The notes beneath the pieces are model-generated. The model was given only the letters and a program-made list of their open reading frames with translations. It did not search any database and was not told the origin of the DNA. This document shows positions 16,418 to 25,506 of a stretch of 64,000 bases of DNA, piece after piece; the stretch's first letter is position 1; each line of letters begins with the position of its first letter. Source of the stretch: Pseudomonadales bacterium (lineage in GTDB: Bacteria; Pseudomonadota; Gammaproteobacteria; Pseudomonadales; Azotimanducaceae); contig JAJDTI010000081.1 in the NCBI GenBank assembly GCA_022827245.1, positions 1-64,000 on the forward strand, in the 5' to 3' direction. The position numbers were made by a program, and so were the translations under genes.

Positions 16418-17553
16418 CTGGAGGGGCTGCGCTCCACCAGTTGTCGCGCGATGATGATGCGCTGCATTTCGTTCGTCCCCTCGCCGATGGCGAGCAGTGG
16501 TGCGTCGCGATAGTAACGCTCCACGTCGTTGTCGGGCGAATAGCCGTAGGCGCCGTGGATGCGCATGGCCTCCATCGAGTTCTCGACGGCCGCTTCGGTG
16601 GCCGCGAGCTTCGCCATGCCGGCCTCCAGGTCGCACCGTTCGCCGGTGTCGAAGATGCCGGCGGCGCGCCCGGTCAGGAGACGGGCGCTCTCGACGCGCA
16701 CCGCCATGTCGGCGAGCTTGATCTGGATCGCCTGGTGCTCGGAGATCGGCTGGCCGAAGGTCTTGCGCTGCTGCGCGTAGGAGAGCGCCGCGTCGAGGGA
16801 CGCCTGCGCCACGCCGACGCCGCGTGCCGCGACGTTGATGCGTCCGAGCGCGAGCCCGGAGAGGATCTGCTGCAGCCCCCGGCCTTCGGCTTCGCCGACC
16901 AGGTTGGCGGCGGGTACCCGCACGTCGGGGAACTCCACTTCCCCGGTATCCACGCCGCGATAACCGAGTTTCTTCAGCTTGGTCGCGCGATAGCCGGCGT
17001 CCTTCGGCACCACCAGGAGACTCATGCCCCGGTGGCGCGGCGTGACGTCGGGGTCCGTCTTCACGAGGACGGCCAGGACGTTGCCCTCGACGGAGTTGGT
17101 GATCCACTGCTTGGTGCCGGTGACGACGTACTCGTCCCCGTCGCGCACGGCGCGCGTCCGGATCGCCTGCAGGTCCGTGCCACAGTCGGGTTCGGTCAAC
17201 GCGATGCCGCCGCGCAGTTCGCCCCGGGCGAGGCGGGGCAGGAAAGCCTCTCTCAGCGGCTCGGTGCCGAAGCGCTCGATCGCGTTGCACATGATGAGGT
17301 GCGAGTTGAAGATCCCCGAGACCGACATCCACACTGCGGAGACGCGCTCGACGATCTTCGCGTAGACCGAGGCCGGCAGGCCCATGCCGCCGTAGCGCTC
17401 GCCGATGGTGGCTCCGAACAGGCCGAGCGTCTTCATGCGCTCGACGATCTCGTGAGGATAGGCGTCGGCCTGCTCGAGATCGTGCGCGACGGGCGCCACG
17501 TCCTTCGCCAGGAACCTGTCGACCGCGTCGAGGATCAGGGTTTCGTCGGACAT
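16414..17553 (-). CDS. Acyl-CoA dehydrogenase family protein
   Basis: An FAD-dependent dehydrogenase that introduces a 2,3 double bond in an acyl-CoA. The product is 379 aa, the normal length for the family. Signature blocks are GGIALTEPDCGTDL, KQWITN, the RKTFGQPISEHQAIQ region, and IHGAYGYSPDNDVERYYRDA followed by IGEGTNEMQR, which holds the catalytic Glu. ATG 17553 follows GGAGGGGAGTC. It lies 11 bases after a MaoC-type dehydratase gene and opposite an acyl-CoA synthetase, so the three genes probably form a short acid or carboxylic acid catabolic module. The acyl chain is not identifiable. Confidence 0.92.
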   Translation of the reverse strand: MSDETLILDAVDRFLAKDVAPVAHDLEQADAYPHEIVERMKTLGLFGATIGERYGGMGLPASVYAKIVERVSAVWMSVSGIFNSHLIMCNAIERFGTEPLREAFLPRLARGELRGGIALTEPDCGTDLQAIRTRAVRDGDEYVVTGTKQWITNSVEGNVLAVLVKTDPDVTPRHRGMSLLVVPKDAGYRATKLKKLGYRGVDTGEVEFPDVRVPAANLVGEAEGRGLQQILSGLALGRINVAARGVGVAQASLDAALSYAQQRKTFGQPISEHQAIQIKLADMAVRVESARLLTGRAAGIFDTGERCDLEAGMAKLAATEAAVENSMEAMRIHGAYGYSPDNDVERYYRDAPLLAIGEGTNEMQRIIIARQLVERSPSR

Positions 17554-17564
17554 GACTCCCCTCC

Positions 17565-18014
17565 TCAGGCCGCGCGCCTGGGGATCAGCATGCTGCGCTC
17601 GTACTCGATCACGACGTCGCCGGTCTGCTTCGTGCCGGTGGTGCGCACCGTGACGATGCCCTGGTTGGGGCGCGAGGACGACTCGCGCACCGCCAGCACT
17701 TCCGAGCGGGCGCGCAGCGTGTCGCCGACGAAGACCGGCGCCGGCAGGCGCACCTTCTCCCATCCGAGGTTGGCGATGGCGCCGCGGCTCACGTCGGCGA
17801 CGGACATCCCGGTGACCATGGAAAGGGTCAGGCAGGAGTTTACGAGCACCTTCCCGAACTCCGTTCCGGCCGCGAATTCGGCGTCGAAATGGACGGGGTG
17901 CTGGTTCATCGTCAGCAACGTGAACCAGGTGTTGTCGGCCTCCGAAATGGTCCTGCCGGGCCAGTGTTCGAACACGGCGCCGACTTGGAAATCTTCCAGG
18001 CAGCGGTCGGGCAT
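17565..18014 (-). CDS. MaoC family dehydratase (hot-dog fold)
   Basis: A 149-aa single hot-dog-fold protein of the MaoC (R)-hydratase family, which adds or removes water from acyl-CoAs. It carries MNQHPVHFDAEFAAGTEFGKVLVNS, where the D-x4-H type catalytic segment of this subgroup appears as NQHPVHFD, and a late GDTLRARSEVL strand. The closest recognisable branch is the mesaconyl/beta-methylmalyl-CoA or itaconyl-CoA hydratase-like set, but this is a family-level inference. It precedes the acyl-CoA dehydrogenase by 11 bases. A minus-strand TAGTAT at 18056-18051 may be its -10 box. Confidence 0.87.
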   Translation of the reverse strand: MPDRCLEDFQVGAVFEHWPGRTISEADNTWFTLLTMNQHPVHFDAEFAAGTEFGKVLVNSCLTLSMVTGMSVADVSRGAIANLGWEKVRLPAPVFVGDTLRARSEVLAVRESSSRPNQGIVTVRTTGTKQTGDVVIEYERSMLIPRRAA

Positions 18015-18108
18015 GCGGCCTCCCGGTGGCGCGATCAGCCAGGGTGCGAAATACTAACGCGCCCCGCGGGGACTCCCTACCGAGACTTGGGCTTCCGAGG
18101 AGCTTGCA

Positions 18109-19734
18109 GTGGACTTCAACCTGGCCACCGTCAACGAAGCGATTGCGGCAGTCATCCCGGACCGGGAGGCGATCGTGTTCCGGGACCGGCGCTTCACCTA
18201 CGCCGACCTCCACGAGCGTACGCGGCGGCTCGCCAACGTGCTCGCGGGGTACGGACTCGGCTGCCACACCGAACGGTCCGCCCTGCGCGACTGGGAGAGC
18301 GGCCAGGACCATCTCGGGCTCTATCTCTACAACGGCAACGAATACCTGGAGGGGATGCTCGGCGCGTACAAGGCCCGCGTCGCGCCCTTCAATGTCAACT
18401 ACCGCTACGTGGACGAGGAACTCGTCTACCTGCTGAACAACGCCCGCACGCGGGTGCTCGTCTACCACAGTTCGCTCTCGGAGCACGTCGCGCACGTACG
18501 GGACCAGGTGCCGAGCCTCGAGTTCCTCCTCCAGGTGAACGACGAGGACCGCCCCCTCCTGCCGGGCGCGGTCGAGTACGAGGCGGCCCTCGCCGGGGCG
18601 TCGCCCGCGAAGCCGGACCTCGAATGGTCGCCGGACGACCTCTACATCCTCTACACCGGCGGCACGACCGGCATGCCGAAGGGCGTGCTCTGGCGCCAGG
18701 GCGACATCCTCATCGCGAGCCTTGGCGCGCGCCGCACCGGCGGCGAAGTGCTGCAGTCCATCGACGAATACCTCGCGCGCGCCCGTGGCGGCGACCGCCG
18801 CCATCTACCGGCGCCTCCGTTCATGCACGGCGCCGGGCACTGGGTCGCCCTGCAGGCGTTCCACACGGGGGGCACGGTCGTGATCCAGAGCGAGGTGCGC
18901 CGCTTCGACGCCGCGGACATCCTCGACCTCGTCGAAGGCGAGCGGGTCAACAACCTGCTGCTGGTGGGAGACGCCTTCGGCCGGCCGCTCGCGGACGAAC
19001 TGGCGCGCCGGGAGCGGGACCTCTCTTCGCTGCGCAACGTCATCACGGGCGGCGCCATCATGACGGCGAAGCTCAAGGCCGAGCTGCTCGCGGCGCTCCC
19101 GCGGATCACCATCATCGACTCGGCGGGTTCGTCGGAGACCGGGGGCCAGGGTACGCAGGTCAGCAACGCGCAGACGGGTGCGTCGACGGGGCGGTTCAAG
19201 CTGTCCGCCCACAACGCCGTGCTGTCCGACGACCTCACCCGCACGCTCCCGCCGGGACATGAAGGCCTCGGCTGGTGGGCCCGCACGGGAAACATCCCCC
19301 TGGGTTACCTGGACGACGAGGCGAAGACCCGCGCCACGTTCCCGGAAGTGGATGGCGTGCGCTACTCGGTGCCCGGCGACAAGGTCCGGCTGCTCGAGGA
19401 CAACACGCTGGAACTCCACGGCCGCGAGTCCGTGACCATCAACTCCGGGGGCGAGAAGATCTTCGCGGAAGAGGTCGAGCAGGCCCTGAAGCACCACCCG
19501 GCCGTGTTCGACGCGGTGGTCACGGGGCGTCCGTCGGAGCGCTGGGGCAACGAGGTCGTGGCGATCGTCAGGTTCCGGGACGGCATGCACGCGGAGGAGG
19601 AGAGCCTCCTGGAGGAGTGCGGCAGGCACATCGCCCGCTACAAGCTGCCGAAGGCGTTCCTGGTGGTTCCGGAGATCTTCCGCAGTCCGTCCGGCAAGGC
19701 GGACTACCGGTGGGCGAAGGCGCAGGTGAGCTGA
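18109..19734 (+). CDS. Acyl-CoA synthetase (AMP-binding enzyme)
   Basis: An ANL-superfamily ligase that activates a carboxylate as acyl-AMP and then as a CoA thioester. The product is 541 aa. The phosphate loop is YTGGTTGMPKGV, the acyl-adenylate region is DSAGSSETGGQG, the hinge region reads LELHGRESVTINSGGEKIFAEEVE, and the C-terminal lysine lies in RSPSGKADYRWAK. The start is GTG 18109 behind CCGAGGAG. It is divergent from the MaoC/acyl-CoA dehydrogenase operon, so it probably supplies their substrate. The branch resembles FadD3/FadD17-like or long/medium-chain synthetases of fatty-acid or steroid side-chain catabolism, but the substrate is not clear. Confidence 0.92.
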   Translation: MDFNLATVNEAIAAVIPDREAIVFRDRRFTYADLHERTRRLANVLAGYGLGCHTERSALRDWESGQDHLGLYLYNGNEYLEGMLGAYKARVAPFNVNYRYVDEELVYLLNNARTRVLVYHSSLSEHVAHVRDQVPSLEFLLQVNDEDRPLLPGAVEYEAALAGASPAKPDLEWSPDDLYILYTGGTTGMPKGVLWRQGDILIASLGARRTGGEVLQSIDEYLARARGGDRRHLPAPPFMHGAGHWVALQAFHTGGTVVIQSEVRRFDAADILDLVEGERVNNLLLVGDAFGRPLADELARRERDLSSLRNVITGGAIMTAKLKAELLAALPRITIIDSAGSSETGGQGTQVSNAQTGASTGRFKLSAHNAVLSDDLTRTLPPGHEGLGWWARTGNIPLGYLDDEAKTRATFPEVDGVRYSVPGDKVRLLEDNTLELHGRESVTINSGGEKIFAEEVEQALKHHPAVFDAVVTGRPSERWGNEVVAIVRFRDGMHAEEESLLEECGRHIARYKLPKAFLVVPEIFRSPSGKADYRWAKAQVS

Positions 19735-19795
19735 CGGTCCGCTTCCGGAACCAACGCGGCCTGCGCCTATTCGGTCTCGTGGTGCGTAACCGGCA

Positions 19796-20158
19796 TCAGG
19801 GCTCCTGCCGCAGCTCGAACCCGTTCCCCTCGCAGTCCACGAACGAGGCGACGCGCACCGGCACGCCCCCGCCCGGTTCGCGCAACTCGACCAGGCGTCC
19901 GCCGAGGCGTTCGATGTCGGCCTGCACCTGCTCGATGCTGTCGACAAGGAGGTTCAGCCCGGCGTGGGGCAGCGGCGCCTCGGGCTCTTGCGACTGCGGA
20001 TAAAGGATGTGGAGCGCGAGCTGGATCGCGCCGAGATCGAGCGTCGTCCAGCCGGGCGATTCGAACGACGGGCGCACGTCCAGGGCCTCCGTGTAGAACC
20101 GCTTGGCGCGCTCCATGTCGTGGACGTAGTGGATGACGAGCGGATCCCGACCGCGCAT
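19796..20158 (-). CDS. VOC (glyoxalase/bleomycin-resistance) family protein
   Basis: A 120-aa vicinal-oxygen-chelate protein with the usual two betaalphabetabetabeta units: VIHYVHDMERAKRFYTEALD at the start, then a GLNLLVDSIEQVQADIERLG helix, and VASFVDCEGNGFELRQ at the end. The ending Asp/Glu pattern (DCEGNGFEL) contributes a metal ligand in known members. ATG 20158 lies 2 bases after the stop of the metallo-beta-lactamase-fold gene, so both are cotranscribed. The reaction is unknown. Confidence 0.85.
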   Translation of the reverse strand: MRGRDPLVIHYVHDMERAKRFYTEALDVRPSFESPGWTTLDLGAIQLALHILYPQSQEPEAPLPHAGLNLLVDSIEQVQADIERLGGRLVELREPGGGVPVRVASFVDCEGNGFELRQEP

Positions 20159-20160
20159 GA

Positions 20161-21117
<957 letters not shown>

Positions 21118-21127
21118 CGCACCTCCC

Positions 21128-22297
21128 GTGCCGTGCCCGAAGCGTGGGACGGCCACGGATAATGCGCTAAGTTCCCCGTCCGTGGAAGAGTTCGACGACA
21201 TCCGGCCCTACCGGGACGACGAGGTCCCGGAGGTGCTCCGGCGGGTGGTGGCGGATCCGGCGGCGGCGCGGGGCGTGGCGCGCTTCCTGCTGCCGGGGTG
21301 CCTTCGGCATGCGCCCGGGATCACGTGCTGGGCGCTGGCACGGGCGCTTGCCTGGCGCGTGCGGAAACTCAGCTCGGTGGACGACCTGCACGTCGAACTC
21401 GGGCGCTGGTTCGGGCGCCTGATTCGCCGCACGACCACGGGGCTCACCTGGAGCGGCCTCGAAGCCCTGGCGCCCGGAGAACCGCACCTGTTCGTCTCCA
21501 ATCATCGCGACATCGCGCTCGATTCGGCGTTCATGAACTATGCGCTGTGGTCTTCCGGCCGCCGGACCTCGCAGATCGCCGTGGGCGAGAACCTCTTCAC
21601 GCACGCCTTCGCGAACGACCTCATGCGGCTCAACCGTGGCTTCGTGGTGCCGCGTGGCGGGGGCAGCAGCCGGACGCAGTACGCCGGCATGCGCAGGACG
21701 TCGCGCTACATCCGCAGTGCGCTCGAAGCCGGGGAGTCCGTCTGGATCGCCCAGCGGGACGGCCGCGCCAAGGACGGCATCGACCGTACGGAGCCGGCGC
21801 TGCTGAAGCTGTTCCTGCTGGCCTGGCGGGGGGAATGCGACGCGCTCGGGGACTGGCTGCAACGCGTGCGCGTCATCCCCGTGTCGATCTCTTACGAACT
21901 CGATCCCTGTGCGCCCCTGAAGGCGCGGGAGCTGTACCTGACGGCGCGCGACGGCGGGTACGACAAGCCGCAAGGGGAGGACCACGCCAGCATGGTGCGG
22001 GGCATCCTCGGCTTCAAGGGTGCGGTGCACGTGGCGTTCGGCGATCGCGTCGAGGGTGATTTCGAGACCGCGGAGGACGTCGCGGCCCATCTCGACCGCG
22101 TGATCGTGGGGAACCTGCGGATGTACCCGACCCACGTCTTCGCCCTGGAAGGGAGCGCGGACCTCGGGGGCCGTGTCGGCGAGGCTTTTCAGGCCGCGCT
22201 GGAGGTTTGCCCGCCGGAGCACCGGGAGTACGTGCTGCTGCAGTACGCCAACCAGCTCCGGAACCAGCGGCGCCTGACGGCCGGCGCCATGGCGTGA
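21128..22297 (+). CDS. 1-acyl-glycerol-3-phosphate acyltransferase-like protein
   Basis: A glycerophospholipid acyltransferase (PlsB/PlsC fold). SNHRDIALDSAF holds the HX4D catalytic motif, GFVVPRGGG matches the acceptor-binding block, and VWIAQRDGRAKDG resembles the EGxR block, with Q replacing E. The product is up to 389 aa, longer than PlsC, with N- and C-terminal extensions. Two starts fit: ATG 21128 (used here) and GTG 21182; the second begins VEEFDDIRP and lies after a GATAAT (21158-21163) that could be a -10 box. No strong ribosome site marks either. The location is likely membrane-associated, but the acceptor substrate is unknown. Confidence 0.83.
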   Translation: MPCPKRGTATDNALSSPSVEEFDDIRPYRDDEVPEVLRRVVADPAAARGVARFLLPGCLRHAPGITCWALARALAWRVRKLSSVDDLHVELGRWFGRLIRRTTTGLTWSGLEALAPGEPHLFVSNHRDIALDSAFMNYALWSSGRRTSQIAVGENLFTHAFANDLMRLNRGFVVPRGGGSSRTQYAGMRRTSRYIRSALEAGESVWIAQRDGRAKDGIDRTEPALLKLFLLAWRGECDALGDWLQRVRVIPVSISYELDPCAPLKARELYLTARDGGYDKPQGEDHASMVRGILGFKGAVHVAFGDRVEGDFETAEDVAAHLDRVIVGNLRMYPTHVFALEGSADLGGRVGEAFQAALEVCPPEHREYVLLQYANQLRNQRRLTAGAMA

Positions 22298-22318
22298 TTC
22301 GCGTGGCGGTCGGTGGCG

Positions 22319-22405
22319 TTACCTCAGGAAGTCCAGCATCCCCGCAAGGTCACAGACGGTCTGATAGCCGCTCTGCAGGAACTCCGCCCTCCGGCACACG
22401 AGGGG
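22319..22405 (-). pseudogene. Remnant of a rhodanese-like domain C-terminus
   Basis: The minus strand reads, before a TAA stop at 22321-22319, LVCRRAEFLQSGYQTVCDLA then GMLDFLR. This matches the end of a single-domain rhodanese (CRxGxRS ... AAEFL-x-GY-x-V-x-x-LAGGM). The active-site loop after Cys is missing (CRRAEFL), the GGM has lost a glycine, and everything upstream is replaced by the receptor terminator. I read it as a truncated relic. Confidence is limited because it is only 28 codons. Confidence 0.4.
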
Positions 22406-22411
22406 CCAGCC

Positions 22412-22441
22412 AAAAGAAAAGGGACGCCACGTGGGCGTCCC
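22412..22441 (-). terminator. Rho-independent terminator of TonB receptor 1
   Basis: On the minus strand, GGGACGCC, 5-base loop, GGCGTCCC, then TTTTCTTTT. A strong 8-bp stem with U tract, 40 bases past the receptor stop. Confidence 0.88.
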
Positions 22442-22443
22442 TT

Positions 22444-22484
22444 GTAGGGGCGACCCTCGTGGTCGCCCGTGTCCCCTCCCCTAC
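22444..22484. repeat. REP pair at the 3' end of TonB receptor 1
   Basis: Plus-strand element: GTAG at 22444, stem GGGCGACC / GGTCGCCC around CTCGT (to 22468). Facing it on the minus strand is a second GTAG (22484-22481) whose TAG is the receptor stop codon; the palindrome behind this one is degenerate. The two face each other as in BIME clusters. Confidence 0.6.
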
Positions 22485-25285
22485 AGGCGGACGCGTACCC
22501 CCGCCTGCATGCGGCGTCCGCTGTTCGAGATGTAGTAGAGCTGCTCGCGCCGCGAGGTCAGACCGACGATGTTGTACTGGTCGACGTTCTCGTCCGTGAG
22601 GTTGATGGCCTCGAAGACGACGGCGATCTTGTCCGTCACCTGGTAGCCGAAGCCGGCGTCGAGTTGCCAGTAGTCGCTCGTGAACTGCGGGTTGCCCCGC
22701 AGGCTCGTGATCGAGGTCAGGAAGCTCTCGCGCTTGTTCCACGCGACGCGGGCGCTGACCTTGTACTTCTCGTAGAAGATCACCGCGTTGGTGGTGTTGC
22801 GCGACAGGCCCGGTACGTCGAACGCGACCCCGCTGCTCGGGTTGATGAACTCGGCGTCGGTGTCGACCCAGGTGTGGTTGAAGATCACGCCCAGACCGTC
22901 GAACGGCGAAGGCAGTTGCGTGAAGGCGTACTGCGCCGCGACCTCGATGCCGCCGATGAACGCCCCGTCCTCGTTGCTCGGCCCCTGGTATTGCAGCCGG
23001 ACATTGCCGCCGGACTCCGGGTCGTACAGGGTGCGGCCGTCGGGCTCGACCCAGTCCCGGAGTTCGGTGATCTGGATGATGAACGAATCCACCTGCTTGC
23101 CGAATGCCTGCAGCGCGATGATCGCGTCGTCCGTCGGGTACCACTCGATCCCGATGTCCAGTTGCTCCGCGATGTAGGGCTCGAGGTTCGGGTCGCCCTC
23201 CTGGACGCGGCGCGTGGATGCGTGCTTGGTGCCGCCGGGGTTCAGGTCGACGAACGCGGGCTGCGTCATCACCTTGCCCCAGGCGAAGCGCGCGATCAGG
23301 TCCTCGCGCAGTTCGAACTTCAGGTTCAGCGACGGCAGCACTTCCGCGAACTTGTTGGGGTGCGCCTGGAACTCGGCGGGCCCGAGGTCGAACTCCCACA
23401 CGCCCGCGTCTTCCAGGAAGACCATGGTTTCGACGGGCTGCACGTTGCCGGTGGAGGAGCGGTCGATCTGGATCCAGCGCGCGCCGACGTTGCCGGACCA
23501 GGGGAAGTCGCCGATCGTGCCGGACATCTCGATCATGAAGTACGCGGCCAGCGTATCCTCGGTGATGGTGAAGTCCTCGGCGTGCGCGGTATTCGCCGCT
23601 TCGAAGCGCACCGGGTCGATCTCGGCGCGGCGGTTGATGAGGTACTTGTCCCGGACGTCATCGTGATCGGGCAGGAGATATGCATCGGGCCAATCGGCGC
23701 CGCTGATGCCGCTGAAAAGACCGTCGACCGGCACGTTGTAGTGGTTGACGTCGGTCAGCTTCTCGCCCGGGAAGTCGCCGTACCGGGGCCCGAACGCAAA
23801 GCTGCGCCGCTTCCAGAAGCGCTCCCGGTCGCGGAAGCTCACGCCCGCGTGGAAGGCGGTGCCGTCGTCGAATTGGTAGGTGGCGTCGAAGCGGTACTGG
23901 GTTTCCGTGTCCTCGGAGATGTCCAGGCCTTCCCGGTAGAAGATGAAGTCGTACACGTTCGGGTCGAGCAGGTCAGCCTCGACGGTGATCTTCGGGATGT
24001 AGCCGTCCCGGATGTCGTACGTCAGGGGCACTGCGGGGATGTCGTAGTAGGTGTCGGGCCGGAATCGATCCCGGTCCCCCGTCGAGCGCGAGATGTCGAA
24101 GTTGAGCGTCCAGTTCTCCGTCGGCGTGAACTTCGCGTTCACGGCGAACTGGTCGGTCACGATGTCTTCGGTCCGCGGGCGCTGGAAGGGCCGTGGCCGG
24201 GAAGTCTCCGTGCGGATGTACGTCACGACCTGGTGCTCGTCGAGCATCACCTCGCTCGCGCCGTTCGCGAGCCCCGCCTGGTAGCGCCACGGCACCTGGA
24301 AGTCGTCGTAGTCGCGGTCCATCTGCGAATACAGGATGTCGACGGTGACGTCCCACTGCTCGTTCGGGCGCCACTGCAGCGCGGCACTCGCGTTGATCCG
24401 CTCGATGTCCTCGACCAGGACGCCCTGCCTGAGGTTGCCGGGCGCGTAGCCGCAACCGACGTTCGGGTTCGCGATGCCGGGTAGATCGCAGCCGCGCAGC
24501 AGTTCGCCGGTCGCGAGGTTGATGGCGTTGTTGAAGACCTTCGGCTCGTAGTCGGGAACGTTGAACCAGTCCTCCCGCGTGACGCGGTCGTCGCCGGCGA
24601 CGCTGACCAGGAAGCCGAGCGTGTTGTCGGCGAACGAGTCGCTGTAGACCCCCGCGAAGCGGTAGCCGTTATCGTCGGCCAGGTCGTCGTCGGTCATGAA
24701 GACGTTGCCCGCGAGGACCCGCCGTCCGCCGTTGTCGAACGGCCGCCGGGTGCGGATGTTGATGGTGCCGCCCATGCCGCCCTCGAGCACGTTGGCCTGG
24801 GCCGACTTGTAGACCTCCACGGCCTGCACCAGTTCGGCCTGCATGGACTCGAAGCGGAATGTCCGCTGCTGGGTGTGGTCGCCGATGTTGCCGGCGAACG
24901 CCTGGGTGCCGCCGGACAGGGCGCCGCGGCCGTTGACCAGCACGCGCGTGAACTGCGGACCGAGACCCCGGATCGACACCTGCGCGCCCTCGCCGCGCAT
25001 GCGGTCGATGGCGACGCCGGAGACGCGCTGCAGCGACTCGGCGAGGTTCTGGTCCGGGAACTTGCCGATGTCCTCGGCGACGAGCGCGTCCATGACGTTG
25101 TCGGCGTCGCGCTTCATGTCGATGGACTGGCGCAGACTGCCGCGGATGCCGGTGACGACGACCTCCTCGATGAGTTCCTCGTCGTCCTCGCCCTCGGCGA
25201 ACACGACCTGAGCGCCCGGCAGGGCCAGGGCAAAAGCGGCGGCGAACGCGGTTGCGCGCCGCGTGATGCGGTAACCGAAATCCAT
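22481..25285 (-). CDS. TonB-dependent receptor (1 of 4 in tandem)
   Basis: An outer-membrane active transporter of 934 aa that uses TonB energy to import a large ligand. The signal peptide is about residues 1-30 (ATAFAAAFALALPGAQVVFA). An acidic linker EGEDDEELIE leads into the TonB-box-like EVVVTG (41-46) and a plug with GKFPDQNLAESLQRVSGVAI and VSIRGLGPQFTRVLVNGR. A 22-strand barrel of about 700 residues follows, ending GRRMQAGVRVRL. This is the TonB-Xanth-Caul subgroup pattern, often tied to carbohydrate uptake. ATG 25285 is used because GGGGAG precedes it. It is one of four close paralogues, each separately transcribed. The ligand is not known. Confidence 0.93.
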   Translation of the reverse strand: MDFGYRITRRATAFAAAFALALPGAQVVFAEGEDDEELIEEVVVTGIRGSLRQSIDMKRDADNVMDALVAEDIGKFPDQNLAESLQRVSGVAIDRMRGEGAQVSIRGLGPQFTRVLVNGRGALSGGTQAFAGNIGDHTQQRTFRFESMQAELVQAVEVYKSAQANVLEGGMGGTINIRTRRPFDNGGRRVLAGNVFMTDDDLADDNGYRFAGVYSDSFADNTLGFLVSVAGDDRVTREDWFNVPDYEPKVFNNAINLATGELLRGCDLPGIANPNVGCGYAPGNLRQGVLVEDIERINASAALQWRPNEQWDVTVDILYSQMDRDYDDFQVPWRYQAGLANGASEVMLDEHQVVTYIRTETSRPRPFQRPRTEDIVTDQFAVNAKFTPTENWTLNFDISRSTGDRDRFRPDTYYDIPAVPLTYDIRDGYIPKITVEADLLDPNVYDFIFYREGLDISEDTETQYRFDATYQFDDGTAFHAGVSFRDRERFWKRRSFAFGPRYGDFPGEKLTDVNHYNVPVDGLFSGISGADWPDAYLLPDHDDVRDKYLINRRAEIDPVRFEAANTAHAEDFTITEDTLAAYFMIEMSGTIGDFPWSGNVGARWIQIDRSSTGNVQPVETMVFLEDAGVWEFDLGPAEFQAHPNKFAEVLPSLNLKFELREDLIARFAWGKVMTQPAFVDLNPGGTKHASTRRVQEGDPNLEPYIAEQLDIGIEWYPTDDAIIALQAFGKQVDSFIIQITELRDWVEPDGRTLYDPESGGNVRLQYQGPSNEDGAFIGGIEVAAQYAFTQLPSPFDGLGVIFNHTWVDTDAEFINPSSGVAFDVPGLSRNTTNAVIFYEKYKVSARVAWNKRESFLTSITSLRGNPQFTSDYWQLDAGFGYQVTDKIAVVFEAINLTDENVDQYNIVGLTSRREQLYYISNSGRRMQAGVRVRL

Positions 25286-25315
25286 GGGTACTCTCCCCTT
25301 CTCTCCCAACGTGGA

Positions 25316-25343
25316 TTGAGACATGGCTACATCAAAGCGTCAA
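25316..25343 (-). promoter_or_regulatory. Sigma-70 promoter of TonB receptor 1
   Basis: Minus-strand TTGACG (25343-25338), 16-base spacer, TCTCAA (25321-25316). It has the same layout as the promoters of receptors 2 and 3. A 12-base box (25350-25361, minus TCACTATGTCGA) lies 6 bases upstream of the -35. Confidence 0.55.
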
Positions 25344-25400
25344 GCTCTTTCGACATAGTGATCAGGGCCGTGGACGCGGTCGCCGGGGGCGGTGCGCGTC

Positions 25401-25428
25401 AAAGAAAAGGGACGCCACGAGGCGTCCC
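25401..25428 (-). terminator. Rho-independent terminator of TonB receptor 2
   Basis: Minus strand GGGACGCC, a four-base loop, GGCGTCCC, then TTTTCTTT. The stem is the same as for receptor 1. Confidence 0.87.
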
Positions 25429-25430
25429 TT

Positions 25431-25506
25431 TTAGGGGCGACCCTCGTGGTCGCCCGTGTCGCCGTCCTGCCTCGATTCGAGACGGGAGGGGACGAGCCCC
25501 TCCTAC
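25431..25506. repeat. BIME-like pair of REP palindromes after TonB receptor 2
   Basis: Plus copy 25431-25455 (head TTAG instead of GTAG; stem GGGCGACC / GGTCGCCC, loop CTCGT), a spacer with CTCGATTCGAG, then a minus copy GTAG (25506-25503) with stem GGAGGGG / CCCCTCC. The minus TAG is the receptor stop. The whole composite resembles 31477-31554. Confidence 0.62.
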
